Shown here: positions 23,187-27,568 of the stretch, piece after piece | Layout of the letters: every line of letters begins with the position of its first letter | Numbering within the stretch: position 1 is the stretch's first letter | Source: an uncultured Oscillospiraceae bacterium | GTDB taxonomy: Bacteria; Bacillota; Clostridia; Oscillospirales; Oscillospiraceae | Reading direction: 5' to 3' | Length of the DNA stretch: 27,568 nucleotides | Assembly: GCA_934591725.1 (NCBI GenBank) | Contig: CAKTPR010000020.1 | Span: forward strand, 1 to 27,568 | The notes under the pieces: model-generated | What the model saw: only the letters and a program-made list of their open reading frames with translations | Database searches by the model: none | What the model was told of the DNA's origin: nothing | Program-made: the position numbers and the translations under genes

Positions 23187-23615
23187 TTATTTCGTTCCGG
23201 TTGAGCCGAAACCGCCGCGGCTGTTGTCCCTGAGCTTATCGACGGTGACGAACTCAAGCTCCGGCTGCCGCTCCAAGATGCGGAACTGGCAGATGCGCTC
23301 GTTCTTCTTTATGTGCGTATCACGCAGAGCATAGACAGGAGCCTTCCACTCGTCCGCGTCCCCGCAATAGGAGTTATCGACAACGCCGACGCTGTTGGTC
23401 AGGATGATCCCGAAGTTCTTGAAGGTGCTGCTGCGCGGGGCGATATGCGCTTCATAGCCCTCCGGCAGGATCATGCCGACGCCGAGACGGAGATAGCGGA
23501 ACTCCCCCGCTTTCATCTCGATATCCTCCGCCGCGCGCAGATCGATCCAGTCGCCCTTTGCGAGCTTCTCGATTTTCGTGATCTCATCGTCAAAATATTT
23601 TATAAACAGCTGCAT
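23187..23615 (-). CDS. dut: dUTPase (deoxyuridine 5'-triphosphate nucleotidohydrolase)
   Basis: 142 residues, trimeric dUTPase family; hydrolyses dUTP to dUMP and pyrophosphate, keeping uracil out of DNA and feeding dTMP synthesis. The five family motifs are present in order: DLRAAEDIEMKAGEF, APRSSTFKNFGI, GVVDNSYCGDADEWK (with the catalytic Asp), ERICQFRI, and the C-terminal phosphate-binding RGGFGSTG. GGAG lies upstream. No phage genes are near, so this is probably the housekeeping copy. Confidence 0.93.
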   Translation of the reverse strand: MQLFIKYFDDEITKIEKLAKGDWIDLRAAEDIEMKAGEFRYLRLGVGMILPEGYEAHIAPRSSTFKNFGIILTNSVGVVDNSYCGDADEWKAPVYALRDTHIKKNERICQFRILERQPELEFVTVDKLRDNSRGGFGSTGTK

Positions 23616-23642
23616 TGCTAAACACTCCGACTTTTGTATTTA

Positions 23643-23671
23643 TTGACATCTTTGCCCACTGTGGGTAAAAT
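23643..23671 (+). promoter_or_regulatory. Promoter of the alpha/beta hydrolase gene with an operator-like dyad in the spacer
   Basis: TTGACA (23643-23648), 17-base spacer, TAAAAT (23666-23671). A perfect 11-base inverted repeat CCCAC-T-GTGGG (23655-23665) fills the spacer up to the -10 box, the place where a repressor would block polymerase. Confidence 0.6.
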
Positions 23672-23717
23672 ATAAGTATCAATGCCGATATAATATCACA
23701 CACAGGAGGACTTTTCC

Positions 23718-24647
23718 ATGCCAAGTTTTCAGGATTTTTATTTTCAGTCAAGCACCGGCAGAACCAGCATCCACGCGCTCAAGTGCGTACCGGACGGCAA
23801 GCCGCGCGCGGTAGTGCAGATAGCCCACGGCATCGCCGAGCACATTGACCGCTATAAGCCGTTCATGGAGTTTCTGGCAAATAACGGCTTTGTCGTCGCG
23901 GGCAACGACCATCTCGGCCACGGCAAGAGCATCCGCGTGCCTGCGGAGCAGGGCTTCTTCGCCGAGAAGGACGGCTGGTGGCGCGTCGTGGACGATATGG
24001 ACAAGCTGCACGGTATCATGTCCAAGGAGTACCCGGAGCTTCCCTACGTGCTCTTCGGGCACAGCATGGGCAGCTTCCTCACGCGCACATATCTAATAAA
24101 GCACCCTGATAAGTATGACGCCGTCATACTCAGCGGCACAGGACATCAGAGCCCGGCGCTCGTCCTCGGCGGGAACGCCGCGGCCTCGGTCATGGCAAAG
24201 CTCAACGGCGCGATGGGTGACGGCGCAAAGCTCGATTCGCTGGCCTTCGGCACCTACCTCAGCAAGATAGAGAACCCGCGCACGAAGTTCGACTGGCTCT
24301 CCCGCGACGCAGAACAGGTGGACAAATACATCGCCGATCCGCTCTGCGGCTTTGTCGGGAAAATCGGTCTCTACCGCGACATGATGCAGGGAATAAAGTT
24401 CATCACAAATGAGAAGAACGTCGCACAGATGAATAAGGAAAAGCCCGTATACTTCATGTCCGGCGACGGCGACCCCGTCGGCGACTACGGCAAGGGCGTT
24501 GAGCGCGCGTACAAGGCCTTCTGCAACGCGGGACTGCACGACGTGTTCATGCGCCTCTACCCCGGCGGGCGCCATGAAATGCTCAACGAGACGAACAAAG
24601 AGCAGGTATATCAGGATATCCTCAACTGGCTGAACGAGAAGATCTGA
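23718..24647 (+). CDS. Alpha/beta hydrolase, monoacylglycerol lipase/lysophospholipase-like
   Basis: 309 residues, cytoplasmic (no signal peptide). It resembles the serine aminopeptidase S33/monoacylglycerol lipase group (Hydrolase_4). The oxyanion segment is VVQIAHGIAEHIDRY and the HG(I/M)AEH motif is typical. The nucleophile is S116 in FGHSMGS, the acid is one of D250/D252 in SGDGDPVG, and the base is H286 in GGRHEMLNE. A cap domain with helices (about 140-215) lies between. It likely cleaves a lipid mono-ester; the substrate is not known. AGGAGG precedes the ATG, and it stands alone between its promoter and a terminator. Confidence 0.9.
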   Translation: MPSFQDFYFQSSTGRTSIHALKCVPDGKPRAVVQIAHGIAEHIDRYKPFMEFLANNGFVVAGNDHLGHGKSIRVPAEQGFFAEKDGWWRVVDDMDKLHGIMSKEYPELPYVLFGHSMGSFLTRTYLIKHPDKYDAVILSGTGHQSPALVLGGNAAASVMAKLNGAMGDGAKLDSLAFGTYLSKIENPRTKFDWLSRDAEQVDKYIADPLCGFVGKIGLYRDMMQGIKFITNEKNVAQMNKEKPVYFMSGDGDPVGDYGKGVERAYKAFCNAGLHDVFMRLYPGGRHEMLNETNKEQVYQDILNWLNEKI

Positions 24648-24657
24648 CTCTTATACA

Positions 24658-24692
24658 AGCAAAACCGCTTCCCGAACGGGAAGCGGTTTTTG
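24658..24692. terminator. Strong bidirectional terminator between convergent genes
   Basis: A perfect 13-bp stem (24661-24673 with 24678-24690) with a GAAC loop, A run on the left and T run on the right. It serves the hydrolase gene on the plus strand and ispH-rpsA on the minus strand. Confidence 0.92.
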
Positions 24693-24711
24693 TTGGTTCA
24701 GTTATCGGGAA

Positions 24712-26769
24712 TTACTCTTCCTCGGTCTCAGGAGCAACGCCTGCGGCGATGCCGTCTGCGCCGACTTCGTAAACAAGAGCGTCCTCGCCGTTATCATCGG
24801 CGTATTCCTCTTCCTCGACCTCTTCGACCGCTGCGGGTGCGGGCTCAGACAGGGCACGGATGGAGAGGGAGATCTTGTGCTTGTCATCGTCGATAGCGGT
24901 GATCTTAGCATCAACGACGTCGCCGACAGTCAGGACATCCTCAGGCTTGCCGATGCGGCGGTTGGCGATCTGGGAAATATGGATCAGGCCGTCAACACCG
25001 GGGAGAACCTCTGCAAATGCGCCGAAGGGCATGAGCTTGACAACGGTAACGGGTGCGACATCGCCCACGCCGTACTTGTTGACAAACTGCTCCCAGGGAT
25101 TGCCGTTGGGATCCTTGTAACCAAGGGAGATCTTGCGCTTTTCCTTATCGAAGGAGATGACGTAAACGTCTATCTCATCGCCGACGGAAACGACCTCGGA
25201 GGGCTGGTGGATGCGGCCCCAGCTCAGCTCGGAGACGTGAACCATACCGTCAATGCCGCCGATATCGACAAATGCGCCGTAGCTGGTCAGGGACTTGACG
25301 GTGCCGTGATACTTCTTGCCGACCTCGATCTCGTTCCAGATGCTCTCGATGCGCTCACGGCGCTCAGCCTGTGCAACGCGCTTGATGGAGCCGACAACGC
25401 GCTTGCGTGCCTTATTGACCTCGGTGATCTTGAGGCGGACGGTCTTCTTGAGAAGCTGAGCAAGATCAGCCTCGCGGGGCAGATCGGTCTGGGATGCGGG
25501 AACGAACACGCGCACGCCCTTGACGTTGACAACAACGCCGCCCTTGTTCTCTTCGGTGACAACGCCTTCGAGGACGGACTCGTTATCGACAGCTTCTTCG
25601 ACAGCGTTCCACATCTTGGCAGCGTCGAGACGCTTCTTGGAGAGCATTGCGGTGCCTTCGACATCGTTGACTCTGACAACAACGGCTTCGATAGTGTCGC
25701 CGACCTTGACAGCGTCTTCGACCTTGATGCCGTCATCGGTGAACTCGGAAGTCGGAATGAAGCCGGAATACTTGGCGCCCAGATCAACACTGATCTCGGT
25801 GCCGGTAATAGCAACAACAACGCCGGTTACCTTATCTCCATTATATATAGTTTTGAGAGTCTCCTCCAGCATTTCATCGAAGGACTTTTCCTTCTCAACT
25901 GCGGATTCTTCAACTTTGATTTCGTCGCTCATTTTGTTTCTTACCTCCTTAATTATCCACGCCGGGGTGGATGCACCGGCCGTGAGTCCCACTGTGTCAG
26001 CCGTTTTCAGCCTGTCCATATCGAGGGCATCCGCCCTCTCAATAAACTCTACGCACGGACAACGCTCCCTGCATATCTCTGCAAGATGCACACTGTTCGC
26101 ACTGTGCCTGCCGCCGATGACAACCATGGCGTCACAATCCGAGGCAAGCCTGGCCGCCTCCTCCTGACGCGTGGACGTAGCAAGGCATATTGTATCAGAT
26201 ATTTCCGGATTTGTACATCTTTTTTTTATAACATTGCAACATTCGGTAAAATTACTGTTGGTCTGCGTCGTTTGAACGACAAGTGTTATGGGTTTTTCCC
26301 AATAGCCCGGATTTTCATCCAGCCACTGTTCGAGTTCTGCCGCATTTTCAAGCACTTTGTGCTCTCCGCACCAGCCGCATATGGCCTCGACCTCCGGGTG
26401 ATTGCGCATGCCGATGACAACGGTGAAGCGGTTTTTCTCCTTTGCGGCGGTGACGATCTTATGTATGGCCTTCACCTTGGGGCAGGTCGCATCGTGTATC
26501 ACGGCTCCGGCCTTCTGGAGTTCTTCGTACACCTCCGGCGCCGCGCCGTGCGCACGGATGAGCACATCCTCGCCGGGGCGCGCTTCTTCTGCTCGCTCTA
26601 TCACGCGCAGTCCCTTTGCGGTAAGCTCCCGCACGACATCCTCATTATGGATGAGCTGGCCGAGGCTTGCGCACTCTCCCTTATCCTCCAGCAGCTTCTC
26701 CGCCATGCCGACGGAGCGGTTGACGCCGAAGCAGAAACCGGCGCTCTGCGCCACTCTGAGTTCCTTCAT
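24712..26769 (-). CDS. ispH-rpsA: Bifunctional HMBPP reductase IspH / ribosomal protein S1
   Basis: 685 residues. Residues 1-279 are IspH (4-hydroxy-3-methylbut-2-enyl diphosphate reductase), the last step of the MEP isoprenoid pathway. The three 4Fe-4S cysteines are C13, C96 and C195, with active-site H41, H74, H124 and E126. Residues from M280 onward hold an acidic linker and four S1 RNA-binding domains (about 300-375, 385-455, 470-540, 555-625), the last two with SYGAFVDIGGIDGMVHVSELSW and PFGAFAEVLPGVDGLIHISQI, then an acidic tail. This fusion is known in Clostridia. The gene starts five bases after cmk ends, in the same run. An internal ribosome site at the joint may also give free S1. 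Confidence 0.96.
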   Translation of the reverse strand: MKELRVAQSAGFCFGVNRSVGMAEKLLEDKGECASLGQLIHNEDVVRELTAKGLRVIERAEEARPGEDVLIRAHGAAPEVYEELQKAGAVIHDATCPKVKAIHKIVTAAKEKNRFTVVIGMRNHPEVEAICGWCGEHKVLENAAELEQWLDENPGYWEKPITLVVQTTQTNSNFTECCNVIKKRCTNPEISDTICLATSTRQEEAARLASDCDAMVVIGGRHSANSVHLAEICRERCPCVEFIERADALDMDRLKTADTVGLTAGASTPAWIIKEVRNKMSDEIKVEESAVEKEKSFDEMLEETLKTIYNGDKVTGVVVAITGTEISVDLGAKYSGFIPTSEFTDDGIKVEDAVKVGDTIEAVVVRVNDVEGTAMLSKKRLDAAKMWNAVEEAVDNESVLEGVVTEENKGGVVVNVKGVRVFVPASQTDLPREADLAQLLKKTVRLKITEVNKARKRVVGSIKRVAQAERRERIESIWNEIEVGKKYHGTVKSLTSYGAFVDIGGIDGMVHVSELSWGRIHQPSEVVSVGDEIDVYVISFDKEKRKISLGYKDPNGNPWEQFVNKYGVGDVAPVTVVKLMPFGAFAEVLPGVDGLIHISQIANRRIGKPEDVLTVGDVVDAKITAIDDDKHKISLSIRALSEPAPAAVEEVEEEEYADDNGEDALVYEVGADGIAAGVAPETEEE
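25930..25950 (-). promoter_or_regulatory. Internal ribosome site and ATG at the IspH/S1 joint
   Basis: On the minus strand AAGGAGG (25950-25944) is followed after 11 bases by an in-frame ATG (25932-25930), codon 280. Initiation there would give a 406-residue S1 protein starting MSDEIKVEE. The spacing is slightly long, so use is plausible but not certain. Confidence 0.5.
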
Positions 26770-26774
26770 CGTGC

Positions 26775-27464
26775 TTACTCCCGCTTCGGGCTGAGACGGT
26801 CAATGACGAGCCCCGCGAGCAGCGCGGCGCTCTCTTCAAAGTTCAGGCTGCTGGTGTCGACATGCACGGCGTCCTCAGCCGCGCGCAGCGGAGCCGCGGC
26901 GCGCTTGGTATCCTGCTCATCGCGGTACTCGATATCCTTCAGAACCTCGTCAAAACTTGCGTTTACGCCCTTGTCCTCAAGCTCAAGCATACGGCGCTTC
27001 GCGCGCTGCTCGGCGCTGGCGGTGAGGAATATCTTGAGGTCGGCATCAGGGAGAACGACAGTGCCGATATCGCGCCCGTCCATGACGACATTATGCTCCC
27101 GTGCAAGCCTGCGCTGCATCTCAAGCAGGAAGCTTCTGACCGCAGGCAGGGACGACACGTCCGACGCGCAGATGGATATCTCCGGCATACGGATCGCTTC
27201 CGACACGTCCTCACCGTCGAGGAACATACGCTGCTCCCCGGCTTCGTTATAGCGCATCTCGATGCTGAGCTTGGGCAGCAGAGCCTTTACGGCAGGCTCG
27301 TCATGCCGGTCTATGCCCGCGCGGTAGGCCGCCAGGCCGACCGTGCGGTAGATCGCACCGGTATCGACATATATAAAGCCGAAGTCCGCGGCGAGCTTTC
27401 TCGCCATCGTGCTCTTGCCCGCGCCGCTGGGGCCGTCTATGGCAATAGAATAAAAGTCTTTCAT
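26775..27464 (-). CDS. cmk: Cytidylate kinase
   Basis: Phosphorylates CMP and dCMP with ATP. 229 residues, typical of the short bacterial form. P-loop GPSGAGKS (11-18), FIYVDTGAIYRTVGLAAYR, the CMP-binding GRDIGTVVLPDADLKIFLTASAEQRAKRR segment, and the lid-region YRDEQDTKRAAAPLRAAEDA. An in-frame ATG 17 codons upstream exists, but GGAG lies just before MKDFYSIAIDG and the family starts there. It overlaps the transcript end of a flavoprotein gene by its ribosome site and leads into ispH-rpsA; plsC, often found between cmk and ispH in relatives, is absent. Confidence 0.96.
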   Translation of the reverse strand: MKDFYSIAIDGPSGAGKSTMARKLAADFGFIYVDTGAIYRTVGLAAYRAGIDRHDEPAVKALLPKLSIEMRYNEAGEQRMFLDGEDVSEAIRMPEISICASDVSSLPAVRSFLLEMQRRLAREHNVVMDGRDIGTVVLPDADLKIFLTASAEQRAKRRMLELEDKGVNASFDEVLKDIEYRDEQDTKRAAAPLRAAEDAVHVDTSSLNFEESAALLAGLVIDRLSPKRE

Positions 27465-27478
27465 TACACTGTCTCCGT

Positions 27479-27568
27479 TCATATTGAATTGCCGGCAACA
27501 TAGCCGGTCGACCATGCTATCTGAAGATTGAAGCCGCCGGTGTAGCCGTCAAGGTCAAGCACCTCACC
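27479..27568 (-). CDS. C-terminal end of a HI0933-family flavoprotein (FAD-dependent oxidoreductase)
   Basis: The last 29 codons before a TGA read GEVLDLDGYTGGFNLQIAWSTGYVAG, which is the conserved C-terminal signature of the HI0933/YhiN (BaiN-like, 'aminoacetone oxidase') family; the Gly-rich part contacts FAD. The rest is outside the window. It ends 14 bases before the cmk start, a common neighbour arrangement in Clostridia, so it is probably the upstream gene of the same operon. Confidence 0.85.
   Translation of the reverse strand, partial: GEVLDLDGYTGGFNLQIAWSTGYVAGNSI

Noticed and set aside
23187..23615. dUTPase as a sign of a prophage remnant
   Set aside because: No integrase, structural or lysis genes nearby; it shares a transcript with an acetyltransferase and looks like a housekeeping copy.
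24877..27252. A 791-codon open frame on the plus strand opposite ispH-rpsA and cmk
   Set aside because: It is a mirror of strongly biased codons in the real genes; it lacks a ribosome site and any recognisable domain, and covers two well-identified genes.

Overview
The window looks like a chromosomal segment of a high-G+C member of the Clostridia, most likely Oscillospirales (Ruminococcaceae/Oscillospiraceae type). This is inferred from a fused ispH-rpsA gene, RNase J, the xpaC-telA pair, AGGAGG-type ribosome sites, sigma-A type promoters and many intrinsic terminators. I see no tRNA, rRNA, CRISPR array, insertion sequence or prophage gene, and no gene-free stretch longer than 300 bases.

Layout. 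1-5.4 kb: the 5' two thirds of a glycogen branching enzyme gene (glgB) and a glycerol kinase gene (glpK), both minus strand, then a divergent mscS-type channel gene with an OPA-type MFS transporter gene. 5.6-9.0 kb: a minus-strand run rpe, recR, rnj (RNase J) and a small ArsC/Spx-like protein, closed by a perfect 17-bp terminator stem that contains the last stop codon. 9.1-12.2 kb: a plus-strand operon xpaC, telA, a LemA-like membrane protein and a YbaK-type deacylase. 12.3-17.4 kb: a LarA-family (lactate racemase-like) enzyme translationally coupled to a PLP aminotransferase, followed by a complete polar amino acid ABC importer with its own promoter and an ARG-box-like dyad. 17.4-22.2 kb: a three-gene operon of an FbpA/PhnS-type binding protein, a PotA/FbpC-type ATPase and an 861-residue protein. 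22.2-24.7 kb: a small secreted-protein remnant, a sugar O-acetyltransferase, a dUTPase, and a divergent monoacylglycerol-lipase-like hydrolase. 24.7-27.6 kb: minus-strand ispH-rpsA and cmk, and the last 29 codons of a HI0933-family flavoprotein.

The most unusual object is the 19564-22149 gene. One open frame joins a two-module ABC permease (about residues 1-540), a winged-helix segment (about 549-612) and a LicC/PntC-like CTP:phosphocholine or CTP:phosphonoalkylamine cytidylyltransferase (about 618-861). Together with its binding protein and ATPase it suggests a compact system that imports a small zwitterionic phospho- or phosphono-compound and CMP-activates it at the membrane, probably for surface decoration. 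No phosphonate degradation genes lie beside it. The substrate is inferred, not shown.

A second point of interest is the larA-aminotransferase pair next to an amino acid importer, which suggests a 2-hydroxy acid or amino acid interconversion route. A third is a strong internal Shine-Dalgarno and ATG at the joint of ispH-rpsA, which could release free S1 protein from the fused frame.
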